Notes: a model not told the origin generated them from the letters alone. 64,000 nucleotides of DNA from Anaerobacillus isosaccharinicus (GCF_001866075.3 NZ_CP063356.1:2842164-2906163); one strand, 5' to 3'; positions 34,730 through 48,016 are shown, counted from the stretch's first letter. A program made the numbers and translations.

Positions 34730-35488
34730 ATGCGAGTTGATGGACGTCAATTAAACGAATTGAGGCCAGTACATATAGAAACGGAATATATTAAACACCC
34801 AGAGGGGTCTGTCTTAATTACAATTGGTGATACGAAAGTAATTTGTACAGCTAGTATTGAAGAGCGTGTCCCGCCTTTTATGCGCAATCAAGGAAAAGGA
34901 TGGATTACCGCAGAATACTCGATGCTACCAAGAGCAACTGAACAAAGAAATATTCGTGAATCTTCTAAGGGGAAAGTAACTGGTCGAACAATGGAAATTC
35001 AACGCTTAATAGGTAGATCTCTTAGATCAGTTGTTGATCTAGACAAAATCGGTGAGCGAACGATTTGGATCGATTGCGACGTCATTCAAGCTGATGGTGG
35101 AACGAGAACCGCTTCAATAACTGGGGCCTTTGTAGCGTTAGTACTAGCTGTGGAAAAATATATGAGTGGTGGAAAGCTAGATAAGTTTCCAATAAAAGAT
35201 TATTTAGCAGCCGTTTCTGTTGGTGTTGATTCAAATTTAGGTGAAATCCTTGATTTAAATTATATCGAAGATTCAAGTGCTAATGTTGATATGAACGTCA
35301 TAATGACAGGCAATGGACAATTTGTCGAACTACAAGGAACCGGAGAAGAAGCAACCTTCTCAAGAGAGCAACTTAACCAATTACTAGATCTTGCCCAAGA
35401 AGGTATTAACGAGCTTTTCCTTGCCCAAAGAAACGCAATTGGCTCTTTCGCTGATAAGATCGGTGAACTTCCAAAAATGGAAGGATAG
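34730..35488 (+). CDS. rph: Ribonuclease PH
   Basis: Phosphorolytic exoribonuclease trimming tRNA 3' ends. 252 residues. Typical blocks: [112 protein letters not shown]. It is ten bases from rdgB. Confidence 0.96.
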   Translation: MRVDGRQLNELRPVHIETEYIKHPEGSVLITIGDTKVICTASIEERVPPFMRNQGKGWITAEYSMLPRATEQRNIRESSKGKVTGRTMEIQRLIGRSLRSVVDLDKIGERTIWIDCDVIQADGGTRTASITGAFVALVLAVEKYMSGGKLDKFPIKDYLAAVSVGVDSNLGEILDLNYIEDSSANVDMNVIMTGNGQFVELQGTGEEATFSREQLNQLLDLAQEGINELFLAQRNAIGSFADKIGELPKMEG

Positions 35489-35498
35489 GTGACTACTT

Positions 35499-36092
35499 TT
35501 GAAAGAATTATTAATTGCGACAAAAAATAAAGGGAAAGTACGCGAATTTGAAGTGCTCTTTGCTCAATTTGGCTACCAGGTCAAGTCTTTATTAGACTTA
35601 GATGAGTCAATAGATGTAGAAGAGAACGGAGTTACATTTCGAGAAAACGCCGTAAAAAAAGCAGAAACTATTGCCAAAATATTTAATATTCCAACGTTAG
35701 CGGACGATTCTGGTTTAATTGTAGATGCTCTTGATGGTCGACCAGGTGTTTTTTCTGCCCGCTATGCAGGTGAAGGAAAAGATGACAATGCTAACCTGGA
35801 AAAAGTTTTAGAAGAGTTAGAAGATGTTAGTGAATCTAAACGAGGAGCTCGTTTTCATTGTTCGTTAGCATTAGCGATACCAGGAGAAGAAACGATTATT
35901 GTTGATGGTACATGCGAAGGGATTATTACAAAAGAACCTAGAGGTGAAGAGGGATTTGGCTATGATCCTATCATGTACATTCCTTCTCTAGGAAAAACGA
36001 TGGCACAGCTTACAAAACAAGAGAAAAACAAGATAAGCCATCGAGCAAATGCACTAAATAAGTTACAAGAAAGACTAGCGAGTTCAGTATAA
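35499..36092 (+). CDS. rdgB: dITP/XTP pyrophosphatase (RdgB/HAM1)
   Basis: House-cleaning NTPase that removes ITP and XTP. 197 residues, TTG start. ATKNKGKVREF at the N-terminus, LADDSGLIVDALDGRPGVFSARYAGE and GFGYDPIMYIP are the family signatures. It is the ysnA position of B. subtilis and co-transcribed with rph. Confidence 0.94.
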   Translation: MKELLIATKNKGKVREFEVLFAQFGYQVKSLLDLDESIDVEENGVTFRENAVKKAETIAKIFNIPTLADDSGLIVDALDGRPGVFSARYAGEGKDDNANLEKVLEELEDVSESKRGARFHCSLALAIPGEETIIVDGTCEGIITKEPRGEEGFGYDPIMYIPSLGKTMAQLTKQEKNKISHRANALNKLQERLASSV

Positions 36093-36150
36093 ACTAGAAG
36101 GTCTTCGTATATTAAAAGTACGGTTACCTATTTTAAAAAGGAGAATTTTC

Positions 36151-36666
36151 ATGAAGGTTTTAATTATTAGCGATAGTCATGGCCTACAAGAAGAACTTTT
36201 TCAAGTTTTTCAAAGGCATGAACAAGAAGTAGAAATTATTATCCATTGTGGAGATTCTGAACTACCTAAGAGATCATTTTCGGCTTATGAAAATCTTCTC
36301 ATTGTTAAGGGAAACTGTGATTATGATCCTGAATTTAAAGATGAAATTCAGACAACTATTTCAGGGTTAAACATTTTCCTAGTTCATGGTCATATGCATA
36401 ATGTTAAGACATCGGCAGTGAGGCTTTCATATCAAGCAGAAGAATTAGGTGCGAATCTCGTTTGTTTTGGTCATACGCATGTAGCTGTGACGTTTCAAGA
36501 AAATGGTGTACTCTATGTTAATCCAGGGAGTTTTCGTATGCCAAGAAAACGTTTTGAACGCAGTTATGCTATTGTGGAGTATGAAGGTAAGACAGCGACA
36601 GTTATGTATTATGACCATTTAGGTAATGAGATTTCGGACTTGAAAAGCAGCTTTATTTTAGTGTAG
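36151..36666 (+). CDS. YfcE/MJ0936-type metallophosphoesterase
   Basis: 171-residue calcineurin-like phosphodiesterase. Metal sites: ISDSHG near 7-12, HCGDSE near 34, VKGNCD near 57, VHGHMH near 80 and FGHTH near 108. Physiological substrate unknown. It corresponds to ysnB in B. subtilis. RBS AAGGAG. Confidence 0.88.
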   Translation: MKVLIISDSHGLQEELFQVFQRHEQEVEIIIHCGDSELPKRSFSAYENLLIVKGNCDYDPEFKDEIQTTISGLNIFLVHGHMHNVKTSAVRLSYQAEELGANLVCFGHTHVAVTFQENGVLYVNPGSFRMPRKRFERSYAIVEYEGKTATVMYYDHLGNEISDLKSSFILV

Positions 36667-36671
36667 AATGA

Positions 36672-36712
36672 AGTTAAGCGGCTAATAAGAAAACTTTTTA
36701 GTCGCTTAACTA
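36672..36712 (+). terminator. Hairpin after phosphoesterase gene
   Basis: AGTTAAGCGGCTAA / TTAGTCGCTTAACT with one mismatch. No T-tract, but A/T-rich on both sides. Confidence 0.55.
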
Positions 36713-36720
36713 TAAAAAAG

Positions 36721-36749
36721 TTGACATTTGGTTATTATAGTTGTATACT
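36721..36749 (+). promoter_or_regulatory. Strong SigA promoter of the tRNA locus
   Basis: Perfect TTGACA (36721-36726), 17-bp spacer, TATACT (36744-36749). Confidence 0.8.
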
Positions 36750-36776
36750 ATATTTTGTCGTCACATTTTGTTGCTG

Positions 36777-37024
36777 GCTAGCAGAGGAAGAGACATGAAT
36801 TTAATTTGTAACAATCAGAAATAACAATCAATATAAAGTGCGGGTGTAGTTTAATGGTAAAACCTCAGCCACGAGCGTTACATCTGTGAAACAACGGCGA
36901 GTTGTCTCGACGGATACGCTTCATGAATTAGCTAGCAGAGGAAGAGACATGAATTTAATTTGTAACAATCAGGAATAACAATTAATATAAAGTGCGGGTG
37001 TAGTTTAATGGTAAAACCTCAGCC
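36777..37024 (+). repeat. Direct duplication of tRNA-Gly leader and 5' half
   Basis: 36777-36870 and 36931-37024 are 94-bp direct copies (offset 154) with two visible substitutions. Each contains GCTAGCAGAGGAAGAGACAT, a leader, and the first 31 bases of tRNA-Gly. The 60-bp spacer 36871-36930 is not repeated and can fold (AGCGT/ACGCT outer, ACAAC/GTTGT inner). Confidence 0.85.
36840..36870 (+). pseudogene. tRNA-Gly 5' fragment
   Basis: The first 31 bases of tRNA-Gly, identical to the intact gene through the D arm and the 5' strand of the anticodon stem, then unrelated sequence. No anticodon or acceptor 3' strand, so not a functional tRNA. Confidence 0.85.
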
Positions 37025-37067
37025 TTCCAAGCTGATGTCGTGAGTTCGATTCTCATCACCCGCTCCA
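36994..37067 (+). tRNA. tRNA-Gly (anticodon TCC), CCA encoded
   Basis: 74 bases; acceptor GCGGGTG/CACCCGC, anticodon loop CTTCCAA, T loop TTCGATT, encoded CCA. Full cloverleaf. Four bases before tRNA-Arg. Confidence 0.96.
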
Positions 37068-37071
37068 ACTT

Positions 37072-37148
37072 GTCTCAGTAGCTCAGCTGGATAGAGCATG
37101 GCACTTCTAATGCCAGGGTCGGGAGTTCGAATCTCTCCTGGGACGCCA
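37072..37148 (+). tRNA. tRNA-Arg (anticodon TCT), CCA encoded
   Basis: 77 bases; acceptor GTCTCAG/CTGGGAC with one G-T pair, anticodon stem GGCA/TGCC around CTTCTAA, T loop TTCGAAT, encoded CCA. Confidence 0.96.
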
Positions 37149-37169
37149 TTTAATACATAATAGTAAGTA

Positions 37170-37199
37170 TAAGCTTATCACAGCTTGTGCTTTTTTTAT
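37170..37199 (+). terminator. tRNA locus terminator
   Basis: AGC..CACA / TGTG..GCT hairpin followed by TTTTTTT. Confidence 0.65.
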
Positions 37200-37226
37200 T
37201 TTACACCACAACGTTTAATAGAGAAC

Positions 37227-37273
37227 ATAAAAAAGGAATGCACACCACATCGGGTGGGTGTATTCCTTTTTTA
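37227..37273. terminator. Bidirectional terminator
   Basis: AAAAAAGGAATGCACACC pairs with GGGTGTATTCCTTTTTT. It serves the minus-strand gene whose stop codon it overlaps and backs up the tRNA terminator. Confidence 0.85.
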
Positions 37274-37693
37274 TATTTTTTTGATTTTAGTATTGTTCAT
37301 GACTACTTGCACGACAAATTCTAAATTGTTTTTAATCGCATCATCTGAAAATTTGAATACCTTCCAACCGGTACTTCGTAAATAAAGTTCTTTTTGTTTA
37401 ATAATCAGGCGAGACAAAATAGCCGACCGACGTTTAGGATACAAAAAGATTGCAACATTAAACTGTTCAAGTGCAATTGGAATTGAACAAGCCCCTAGTT
37501 TTACTGATGGAGTCGCGTAAACCCCATGATTAATTAACCCGTCATACAACCGTTTTTCGTCATCAGTAGTACACAAATGGCGCAAGTCTTTAACAGGAAT
37601 AATCCCCTTTTTTCTGTTCTGTCTAAATCCAACAAAATAAAGTGTTAAGAAGATCATTGTTAAAAAAAGATATTCGAAGATTAAAAATGTCAT
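37271..37693 (-). CDS. Unrecognised membrane-anchored protein, possible nuclease-like fold
   Basis: 140 residues from ATG 37693, six bases after AAAGGTG (GTG 37702 also in frame). One N-terminal membrane helix (about 2-21), a basic stretch (RQNRKKG), then a soluble domain of about 110 residues. The order KRLYDGLINHGVYATPSVKL..VAIFLYPKR..LYLRSTGWKVFKFSDDAI resembles the strand-helix pattern of small restriction-endonuclease-like proteins, but the acidic D-ExK residues expected for catalysis are not evident. I do not recognise the family and the fold suggestion is weak. Not part of any operon. Confidence 0.6.
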   Translation of the reverse strand: MTFLIFEYLFLTMIFLTLYFVGFRQNRKKGIIPVKDLRHLCTTDDEKRLYDGLINHGVYATPSVKLGACSIPIALEQFNVAIFLYPKRRSAILSRLIIKQKELYLRSTGWKVFKFSDDAIKNNLEFVVQVVMNNTKIKKI

Positions 37694-38126
37694 TTTTATC
37701 ACCTTTTAACATCATGGACAGGATATGAGTGAAATATTCAAATATTGTGCTTTTTTTAAAAGTTTAAAAAAAGTTCATAATTTTTTGCGAAAGCCTAATC
37801 CTTCTATTATCAATGGTGTAAGCGTATACAAGGGAATTGATTGTTCTAAATTATCTAATAATTACAAAAAAAGTGGTTGACCAGTATGTTTAAAGAGCGT
37901 ATTATAATCCTCAAATACAAAAAACAAAAGCGGTAACACACACTTTTATTGTTAGAAAAAGTAACAATAAAAAAAGAAAATCAATCTACATTTTTATCTT
38001 AAAAAAACTTAAAATTCTAATAAATTTAACGTTGGTACTATGTTATAAGTAGTACACTATCTAAACTTGGTTTATAAGGCGTAGAAATTTCTATTGGATA
38101 ACTAAATGACATGACTAGGAGATGTA
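37694..38126 (+). promoter_or_regulatory. ilvD upstream region
   Basis: No gene. TGTAAGCGTATACA at 37817-37830 is a near-cre palindrome (one mismatch). TATAAT at 37903-37908 and TTGGTA-17-CACTAT near 38032-38060 are candidate promoters. A 10-bp hairpin TTTATTGTTA/TAACAATAAA lies near 37945-37970. In B. subtilis the ilv-leu operon is activated by CcpA from an upstream cre, so the site may be meaningful. Confidence 0.35.
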
Positions 38127-39800
38127 GTGACTATGCGCAGTGATATGATAAAAAAAGGTGTTGACCGTGCACCACATCGAAGTTTGTTGAGAGCAACAGG
38201 TGTAAGCGAAGAAGATATGAATAAACCATTCATTGGTGTCTGTAATTCATATATCGATATCATTCCAGGTCACGTTCACTTAAATGAATTTGCTAAAGTT
38301 GTTAAGGCAGCAATTCGAGAAGCAGGCGGCGTGCCGTTTGAGTTTAATACAATTGGCGTTGATGATGGAATAGCAATGGGCCATATTGGGATGCGCTATT
38401 CATTACCATCAAGAGAAATTATTTGTGACTCTGCTGAGACAGTCATAAACGCCCACTGGTTTGATGGAGTATTTTATATTCCTAACTGTGACAAGATTAC
38501 TCCAGGGATGTTAATGGCAGCAGTTAGAACAAATGTCCCTTCAGTGTTTGTAACAGGTGGTCCAATGGAGGCCGGTCGTACGAAAGATGGTAAAAGTCTT
38601 TCACTAGCTTCTGTATTTGAAGGTGTTGGCGCTTTTCAATCAGGAAAGATGTCTCGAGAAGAACTGTTAGAAATTGAATCATCAGCATGCCCAACATGTG
38701 GGTCATGTTCAGGGATGTTTACGGCAAATTCAATGAACTGTTTAATGGAAATGGTAGGAATGGCTTTACCAGGAAACGGTACAATTGTTGCAACCTCTGA
38801 TGATCGTAAGAGATTAATTAAAGAGGCAGCCAAACATCTTATGAACTTAATTGAAAAAGATATTCGTCCAAGAGATATTATTACGAAAGAAGCTATTGAT
38901 GATGCCTTTGCTTTAGATATGGCAATGGGTGGATCGACAAATACAGTTCTACACACATTAGCAATCGCTAATGAAGCTGAAATTGAATACGACTTAACGC
39001 GAATAAATGAAGTTGCCCAAAAGGTTCCTTACTTATCAAAAATAAGTCCTGCTTCAGATTACTCGATGCAAGATGTTCATGCAGCAGGTGGAGTAAGTGC
39101 CATTATTAAAGAGCTTTGCTCGATTGAAGGCGCTATTCACCCAGACCGAATTACAATTACAGGCAAGTCGTTATATGAAAATGTTAAAGATGCAGAAATT
39201 ACAAACGACGAAGTCATACGTAGAAAAGATAATCCTTATAGCCCTGTTGGTGGTTTGTCGATATTATTTGGAAACATTGCCCCAGACGGTGGAGTGATTA
39301 AAGTTGGCGGTGTAGATCCTAGCATTCAAACATTTGATGGGAAAGCGATAGTTTTCAACTCACAGGATGAAGCATTAGAGGGAATAAATGATGGTTCTGT
39401 AAAGGAAGGTCATGTCGTAGTTATTAGATACGAAGGGCCAAAAGGTGGCCCAGGAATGCCTGAGATGTTAGCTCCTACCTCATCGATTATGGGGAGAGGA
39501 CTAGGAACAAAAGTAGCTTTAATCACAGACGGAAGATTTTCCGGTGCATCAAGAGGAGTTTCGATCGGTCATATATCTCCTGAAGCTGCTGATGGTGGGC
39601 CAATTGCATTAGTAGAAAATGGTGACAGAATCGTGATTGATCTACCGAATCGAACCATCCATTTAGATGTATCTGAAGAAGTTTTAGCTAATCGTAAAGC
39701 TACTTGGGTAGAGCCTGAGCCTAAAGTGAAAAAAGGGTACTTAGCCCGTTACTCGAAGCTAGTCACATCTGCTAATACTGGTGGAGTCATGAAATATTAA
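38127..39800 (+). CDS. ilvD: Dihydroxy-acid dehydratase
   Basis: Third enzyme of valine/isoleucine synthesis. 557 residues. GTG 38127 is five bases after AGGAG; ATG 38133 is an alternative. Iron-sulfur cysteines in NCDKITPGM and [17 protein letters not shown], later GGSTNTVLH and [15 protein letters not shown]. It directly precedes the T-box-controlled ilvBHC-leuABCD; in B. subtilis ilvD is elsewhere. Confidence 0.96.
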   Translation: MTMRSDMIKKGVDRAPHRSLLRATGVSEEDMNKPFIGVCNSYIDIIPGHVHLNEFAKVVKAAIREAGGVPFEFNTIGVDDGIAMGHIGMRYSLPSREIICDSAETVINAHWFDGVFYIPNCDKITPGMLMAAVRTNVPSVFVTGGPMEAGRTKDGKSLSLASVFEGVGAFQSGKMSREELLEIESSACPTCGSCSGMFTANSMNCLMEMVGMALPGNGTIVATSDDRKRLIKEAAKHLMNLIEKDIRPRDIITKEAIDDAFALDMAMGGSTNTVLHTLAIANEAEIEYDLTRINEVAQKVPYLSKISPASDYSMQDVHAAGGVSAIIKELCSIEGAIHPDRITITGKSLYENVKDAEITNDEVIRRKDNPYSPVGGLSILFGNIAPDGGVIKVGGVDPSIQTFDGKAIVFNSQDEALEGINDGSVKEGHVVVIRYEGPKGGPGMPEMLAPTSSIMGRGLGTKVALITDGRFSGASRGVSIGHISPEAADGGPIALVENGDRIVIDLPNRTIHLDVSEEVLANRKATWVEPEPKVKKGYLARYSKLVTSANTGGVMKY

Positions 39801-39887
39801 TCTTTGTAAATGAGTGAATTTCATAATTACCAAAAGTGAGCGATATCAAACTAAGAATATGGAATTATGAAATTCATTAAAATAGAG

Positions 39888-39927
39888 TTGGCTTTCGTTA
39901 ACGAATGCGTTAAGCCAATTTTTCTAG
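39888..39927 (+). terminator. Terminator after ilvD
   Basis: TTGGCTT / AAGCCAA enclosing a small GTTAACGAATGCG loop region, followed by TTTTT. Confidence 0.7.
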
Positions 39928-39950
39928 CTATACACTTTCATACTATAAAA

Positions 39951-40249
39951 CGTCGAAGAGGAAAAGTAGCATAAGGATCGGTATCTTCAGAGAGCCGTTA
40001 TTGCTGAGAAGCGGTGGTACCCCTTGTTGTGAACTCACCTCCGAGTGTCAATATGAAAGGAATTTACTTCCTAGTAATATTGATCGAGTGATACCGTCAC
40101 TCGTTATCAAAAATGAACGATGAATTCGTTCCTGAGGTGGTTATTGTTAAAATGGCCATGAAAAAGGGTGGTACCGTGGAAAGAAACCTTTTCACCCCTT
40201 ACTAAAAAGCGTTGTGTGCGCTTATTTATGGGGGTGAGAAGGTTTTTTT
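39951..40249 (+). ncRNA. T-box leader, leucine specifier CTC
   Basis: Classical T-box: AGTAGCATAAGGATCGGT and AGAGAGCC in stem I, specifier loop GAACTCACC with CTC at 40034-40036, T-box sequence AGGGTGGTACCGTGGAA (40165-40181) that pairs with the tRNA CCA end, and a terminator (40185-40198 with 40231-40242) followed by seven T. Uncharged tRNA-Leu should favour antitermination. A -10-like TATAAA lies at 39944-39949, with no good -35. Confidence 0.95.
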
Positions 40250-40339
40250 AGTTGATAAGAATTGAATTTATACTTTCTTTTTAAAGAGTCGACTTTAGTG
40301 TTGTTGGAAAAAAAGATCAACTTGTAAGGGGGAAAAAAA

Positions 40340-42067
40340 ATGAGCACCAAGTTGAGGAAAAATGAAGTTATTGCTAGTTTTGAAAAGAAAATGATGACAG
40401 GATCATCGATGTTGGTCGAAGCGTTAAAGGAAGAAAAAGTAGAGGTTATATTTGGGTACCCGGGTGGAGCGATTTTACCTACTTTTGACGAAATTTATAA
40501 AGATGGTATTCGACACATTTTAGCAAGACATGAACAAGGAGCGATCCACGCAGCAGAGGGCTATGCAAGAGTTTCTGGTAAACCAGGTGTTGTAGTTGTA
40601 ACATCAGGCCCAGGTGCCACGAATGTTGTCACAGGTATTGCAGACGCAATGATGGACTCTCTCCCGCTAGTTGTTATTAGTGGGCAAGTTTCTACAGCTG
40701 TAATTGGTACAGATGCTTTTCAAGAGTCAGATGTGATTGGAATTACGATGCCAATTACAAAACATAATTATCAAGTAAGGGACGTCAATGAACTACCAAG
40801 AATTATTAAAGAGGCATTCCATATTGCCACTACCGGTAGACCTGGGCCAGTTTTAATCGATCTTCCTAAAGATGTTTCCCTTGAAACTGGGTTGTTTGAT
40901 TACAGCAAAGAAGTTAACTTACCAGGTTATCAACCAACAATTATGCCAAATAAACTTCAAATCAGAAAGCTTGTTGAAGCTGTTAGTAGTGCAAAAAAGC
41001 CTGTGATGTTAGTAGGGGCTGGTGTATTACATGCAAAAGGCTCTAAGGAATTATTAGAATATGCCGAACAACAACAAATACCCATTGCAACCACGTTACT
41101 AGGTTTAGGTGCTTTTCCAGGAAACCACGAGTTATTTTTAGGAATGGCAGGTATGCATGGTACGTATGCGGCAAATATGGCTATCTATCAAAGTGATCTA
41201 TTAATTAGTATGGGTAGTCGATTTGATGATCGGGTAACGGGAAATCTACAAAAGTTTGCTCCAAATGCTAAGGTTGCGCATATTGATATCGATCCAGCTG
41301 AGATCGGGAAAAATATTGAAACACAGATACCAATCGTTGCAGATGCGAAAGAAGCATTAAAAGAGTTAGTTGCTCAGAATGGTGTTAAAGGTCAAAACTC
41401 TGTTTGGAATGAAGATTTGAAGCAGCTTAAACAAGAATTCCCACTTTGGTTTACTGAAGATCCTACTGTCATTAAGCCTCAACAGCTTATTGAGCGTATA
41501 TACGAAAAAACAAATGGAGAAGCGATTGTTACGACGGACGTAGGACAGCATCAAATGTGGACTGCACAGTTTTTTAAATTTAATAAACCAAATCGTTGGG
41601 TAACATCTGGCGGGTTAGGAACAATGGGCTTTGGTTTCCCAGCAGCGATTGGCGCACAGTTAGCAGAGCCAAATACTCCTGTTATTGCCTTTATGGGTGA
41701 CGCTGGGTTCCAAATGACATTACAGGAATTATCCCTTCTTCAAGAATTGCGACTACCTGTAAAGCTTGTCATTGTAAATAATGCTTCTTTAGGAATGGTT
41801 CGTCAGTGGCAACAGTTATTTTTTGAAGAACGCTATTCTAACTCATTAGTTCCTGTTCAACCAGACTTTGTGAAGTTGGCAGAAGCATATGACATTAAGG
41901 GAATGAGAGTTGACAATGTAGCCGATTTGGACCGAGCGGTCGAAGAGATGCTTAATCATGATGGTCCAGTATTAGTAGATTTCCGCGTTGCCCAAAAGGA
42001 AAATGTGTATCCGATGGTTGCGCCTGGTGCTGGGTTACATGAAATGATTGGGGTGAAACCACAATGA
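40340..42067 (+). CDS. ilvB: Acetolactate synthase large subunit
   Basis: ThDP/FAD enzyme, first common step of branched-chain amino-acid synthesis. 575 residues. [15 protein letters not shown] and [14 protein letters not shown] with the catalytic glutamate, [11 protein letters not shown], and the ThDP motif [22 protein letters not shown] behind AAGGGGG. Overlaps ilvH by four bases. Confidence 0.96.
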   Translation: MSTKLRKNEVIASFEKKMMTGSSMLVEALKEEKVEVIFGYPGGAILPTFDEIYKDGIRHILARHEQGAIHAAEGYARVSGKPGVVVVTSGPGATNVVTGIADAMMDSLPLVVISGQVSTAVIGTDAFQESDVIGITMPITKHNYQVRDVNELPRIIKEAFHIATTGRPGPVLIDLPKDVSLETGLFDYSKEVNLPGYQPTIMPNKLQIRKLVEAVSSAKKPVMLVGAGVLHAKGSKELLEYAEQQQIPIATTLLGLGAFPGNHELFLGMAGMHGTYAANMAIYQSDLLISMGSRFDDRVTGNLQKFAPNAKVAHIDIDPAEIGKNIETQIPIVADAKEALKELVAQNGVKGQNSVWNEDLKQLKQEFPLWFTEDPTVIKPQQLIERIYEKTNGEAIVTTDVGQHQMWTAQFFKFNKPNRWVTSGGLGTMGFGFPAAIGAQLAEPNTPVIAFMGDAGFQMTLQELSLLQELRLPVKLVIVNNASLGMVRQWQQLFFEERYSNSLVPVQPDFVKLAEAYDIKGMRVDNVADLDRAVEEMLNHDGPVLVDFRVAQKENVYPMVAPGAGLHEMIGVKPQ

Positions 42068-42582
42068 AAAGAATTATAACGGCAACAGTAAATAACGTTT
42101 CAGGCGTTTTGAACCGAGTTACCGGAATGCTTGCACGAAGAAACTACAATATTGAAAGTATAACTGTTGGTCACACAGAAAACCCCGCAATCTCTAGGAT
42201 GACATTTGTTCTAGTGGTTGATAACAAAAGAAGTATTGAACAAGTAATCAAACAATTAAACAAGCAAGTTGATGTTTTAAAAGTTTCAGATATTACCGAT
42301 GAATCTATTATTTCCAGAGAGCTTGCTTTAATCAAAGTCTTTGCAACAGCCCAGCAGAGGGGGGAAATTGCGGCTGTAATTAATCCATTCCGAGCGGTTA
42401 TTTTAGATGTTGGTAAAGAGACAATGACCGTACAAGTAACGGGAGATCAACAAAAAATTGAAGCATTAATCGATTTACTTCATCCTTATGGAATTAAGGA
42501 GTTAGCAAGAACTGGGATTACAGCCTTCAAACGAGGACACAAATTTTCTAATAATGAACATAGAATTTCATTTATTAACTAA
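42064..42582 (+). CDS. ilvH: Acetolactate synthase regulatory subunit
   Basis: 172 residues; N-terminal ACT domain ([28 protein letters not shown]) and C-terminal valine-responsive domain. It starts in the ATGA overlap with ilvB, so translation is coupled. Confidence 0.95.
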   Translation: MKRIITATVNNVSGVLNRVTGMLARRNYNIESITVGHTENPAISRMTFVLVVDNKRSIEQVIKQLNKQVDVLKVSDITDESIISRELALIKVFATAQQRGEIAAVINPFRAVILDVGKETMTVQVTGDQQKIEALIDLLHPYGIKELARTGITAFKRGHKFSNNEHRISFIN

Positions 42583-42636
42583 ATGTTTATTATTAATTTT
42601 TGCAATATTAAAGCAAGTTAATCAATTTTATCCATG

Positions 42637-42712
42637 TATAGTTTGTTAGTTTTTCTACGTAGCGAAGCTTTCATAACTCTACATTCTGCACTCTTAAACT
42701 ATATAAACTATA
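42637..42712. repeat. Diverged inverted repeat, ilvH-ilvC gap
   Basis: TATAGTTTGTTAG.. and ..TCTTAAACTATA arms, AGCGAAGCTT near the centre, and ACTCTACATTCTGCACTC in the right arm. It resembles the 49809 and 6593 copies more than the TGTAGAA type. Confidence 0.45.
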
Positions 42713-42737
42713 AAACTTAATTCTAAGGAGATGTTGA

Positions 42738-45297
<2,560 letters not shown>

Positions 45298-45374
45298 AAA
45301 AAACTAAAGTTTAGTAGGGATAATTTTTTTGATTTCTCAATAAGAGGTTTGCAAAAAAGGGGGAAAGAGCGGAT

Positions 45375-46463
45375 ATGAATAAAGTAATTACGGTAATTCC
45401 TGGTGATGGAATTGGACCAGAAGTTATCAAATCAGCTATTCAAGTGCTAGATACGGTTGCTGAAAAGTTTAAACACCAGTTTACGTATCAATATGCTAAA
45501 TTAGGCGGAATCGCTATTGATGAAGAGGGAACACCTCTGCCACAAAGTACAATTGACCTTTGTAAAAGTAGTGACGGCGTTCTATTAGGCGCCGTTGGGG
45601 GACCAAAGTGGGATACACTACCAGGACATATGCGACCGGAGAAAGGTTTGCTAGGTATTCGTAAAGCATTACAACTATACGCAAACTTACGTCCAGTTAC
45701 AGCTCATAATAGTTTACTTGATGCTTCAACTTTGAAAAGAGAAGTAGTTGAAGGTGTTGATTTAATGATTGTTCGTGAGTTGACAGGTGGGCTCTATTTT
45801 GGCCAACCTCAAGAACGTCGCCAAGAGGTAGATGGTGAAGCAGTAGTTGACACCCTCTATTATAAAAGATCTGAGATTGAAAGAATTGTGAAGCAAGCCT
45901 TCGAGCTAGCACGTCTTCGTAGCAAAAAAGTTACGTCAGTTGATAAAGCAAATGTACTTGAGTCAAGTAGGTTATGGAGGGAGGTAGCAGAAGAAGTAGG
46001 CGCTAACTATCCTGATGTAAAGTTAGAGCATATGCTTGTTGATAATGCAGCTATGCAGCTAATTCGTAACCCAAAGCAATTTGATGTTGTCGTAACAGAG
46101 AATATGTTTGGTGACATTTTAAGTGACGAAGCATCAATGCTTACTGGCTCTTTAGGGATGTTACCATCTGCAAGTATTGGTGGCGAGGGCCCTGGCCTTT
46201 ACGAACCAATTCATGGCTCAGCACCTGATATCGCTGGTCAAAACAAAGCCAATCCTTTAGCGACAATTCTCTCTGTAGCCATGATGTTACGCTACTCGTT
46301 CAATATGAGTGAAGAAGCAGATGCGATTGAACAAGCCGTTACAAATGTTCTTGAAGCTGGCTTCCGTACAGGAGACATCGCAGAAAAAGACGACAAAATC
46401 CTAAATACCGAAGAAATGACAGAAAAAGTAATCGAAAATATTCAGTTGGCAGTAACAAATTAA
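45375..46463 (+). CDS. leuB: 3-Isopropylmalate dehydrogenase
   Basis: NAD-dependent oxidative decarboxylase, 362 residues. [10 protein letters not shown] at the N-terminus, [25 protein letters not shown] and [23 protein letters not shown] near the C-terminus. ATG behind AAGGGGG. Confidence 0.96.
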   Translation: MNKVITVIPGDGIGPEVIKSAIQVLDTVAEKFKHQFTYQYAKLGGIAIDEEGTPLPQSTIDLCKSSDGVLLGAVGGPKWDTLPGHMRPEKGLLGIRKALQLYANLRPVTAHNSLLDASTLKREVVEGVDLMIVRELTGGLYFGQPQERRQEVDGEAVVDTLYYKRSEIERIVKQAFELARLRSKKVTSVDKANVLESSRLWREVAEEVGANYPDVKLEHMLVDNAAMQLIRNPKQFDVVVTENMFGDILSDEASMLTGSLGMLPSASIGGEGPGLYEPIHGSAPDIAGQNKANPLATILSVAMMLRYSFNMSEEADAIEQAVTNVLEAGFRTGDIAEKDDKILNTEEMTEKVIENIQLAVTN

Positions 46464-46555
46464 ATGCAGAATTCAGAATGTAGAATTAAGAATTATTTTG
46501 GTGGAACAGCTTCGAAGTTTACCTTTAAAATTCTACATTTTACATTCTACATTAG
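46464..46555. repeat. Inverted repeat inside ilv-leu operon
   Basis: Between leuB and leuC. Left arm TGCAGAATTCAGAATGTAG, core AGCTTCGAAG at 46508-46517, right arm TTCTACATTTTACATTCTAC. Being in the middle of an operon, it must be transcribed and presumably does not stop polymerase completely. Confidence 0.8.
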
Positions 46556-46572
46556 AAATAGGAGGGATCTGG

Positions 46573-47985
46573 ATGACTAAGAAAACAATTATCGAAAAAA
46601 TCTGGGAAAAGCATACGGTTGTTGATGAACCTGGTAAGCCGAACCTTTTATATATTGATCTTCATATGGTCCACGAAGTAACTTCCCCTCAAGCATTTGA
46701 GGGATTACGTTTAAAAGGAAGAAAAGTTCGCCGTCCTGATCTTTCATTTGCCACAATGGATCATAACGTACCTACAGTAGATCGATATACAATTACTGAT
46801 GAAATTGCTAAGAAACAGATGGATACTTTATCAGAAAACTGCCGCGAGTTTGGTATTAAGATTGCAGATTTGAATAGCCCTGATAATGGGATTGTTCATG
46901 TTATTGGTCCGGAGCTTGGTCTAACTCAACCTGGTAAAACCATTGTCTGTGGTGACAGTCATACATCAACACATGGAGCTTTTGGGGCATTAGCATTTGG
47001 GATCGGTACAAGTGAGGTAGAACATGTCTTAAGTACGCAAACGCTATGGCAAACAAAGCCAAAAACATTACAAGTTCACGTAAAAGGTGCCTTACCGCTT
47101 GGGGTTACAGCAAAAGACGTAATTTTAGCGATCATTGCAAAATTCGGTGTGAACTTTGGAACTGGTTCTGTTATTGAATTTACAGGAGAAGCAATTCGAA
47201 ATATGACGATGGAAGAACGAATGACCATCTGTAATATGAGTATTGAAGCTGGAGCGAAAGCTGGATTAATTGCTCCGGATGAAGTTACATTTGAATACTT
47301 AGAAGGAAAAGAGTTTGCCCCTAAAGGAGAAGAGTTTAAAAAAGCAGTTGCCAAGTGGAAAGAGCTAGTAACTGATGATGGGGCTGAGTACGACCAAACT
47401 GTTGAGATCGAAGCAAGTGAAATTGAACCTCAAGTTACATGGGGAACGAACCCTTCCCAAGGGGTCGGAATAAACGGCTTTGTACCTAATCCAGCAGACG
47501 CAATAAATTCAGCTGATAAAAAGGCGATTGAACAAGGTCTTGAATATATGGGTCTTACTCCTGGTTTTTCAATGAAAGACGTAGAAGTTCAGCATGTTTT
47601 TATAGGATCATGTACAAATTCACGCATGAGTGATTTAAGAGCGGCTGCTAGTGTTGCTAAAGGAAGAAAAGTTGCCCCAGGTGTTAGAGCAATGGTTGTT
47701 CCGGGTTCACAAAAAATAAAGTTACAAGCAGAAGCGGAAGGTTTGGATCAAATCTTTTTAGAAGCAGGTTTTGAGTGGCGTGAATCTGGTTGTAGTATGT
47801 GTTTAAGTATGAACCCTGACTTCGTTCCTGAAGGCGAACGTTGCGCATCTACTTCAAACCGAAACTTTGAAGGAAGACAAGGAAAAGGCGCTAGAACGCA
47901 CCTTGTTAGTCCGGCAATGGCAGCTGCTGCAGCTATTGCAGGGAAATTTGTTGATGTTCGTACTTTTTCAGAGGCAACTGTTTAA
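46573..47985 (+). CDS. leuC: 3-Isopropylmalate dehydratase large subunit
   Basis: 470 residues from ATG 46573 behind GGAGGG; upstream in-frame codons are repeat sequence. Aconitase family: [24 protein letters not shown], 4Fe-4S cysteines in FIGSCTNSR and [12 protein letters not shown]. It acts with LeuD. Confidence 0.96.
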   Translation: MTKKTIIEKIWEKHTVVDEPGKPNLLYIDLHMVHEVTSPQAFEGLRLKGRKVRRPDLSFATMDHNVPTVDRYTITDEIAKKQMDTLSENCREFGIKIADLNSPDNGIVHVIGPELGLTQPGKTIVCGDSHTSTHGAFGALAFGIGTSEVEHVLSTQTLWQTKPKTLQVHVKGALPLGVTAKDVILAIIAKFGVNFGTGSVIEFTGEAIRNMTMEERMTICNMSIEAGAKAGLIAPDEVTFEYLEGKEFAPKGEEFKKAVAKWKELVTDDGAEYDQTVEIEASEIEPQVTWGTNPSQGVGINGFVPNPADAINSADKKAIEQGLEYMGLTPGFSMKDVEVQHVFIGSCTNSRMSDLRAAASVAKGRKVAPGVRAMVVPGSQKIKLQAEAEGLDQIFLEAGFEWRESGCSMCLSMNPDFVPEGERCASTSNRNFEGRQGKGARTHLVSPAMAAAAAIAGKFVDVRTFSEATV

Positions 47986-48016
47986 TCGATATACAAGGAT
48001 GAAAGGAGCAATAGAA

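Noticed and set aside
36840-36930. A second functional tRNA
   Set aside because: After 31 bases the sequence no longer provides anticodon, T arm or acceptor 3' strand.
37995-38035. CodY box before ilvD
   Set aside because: Best match to AATTTTCWGAAAATT has about five mismatches, too many in such AT-rich sequence.
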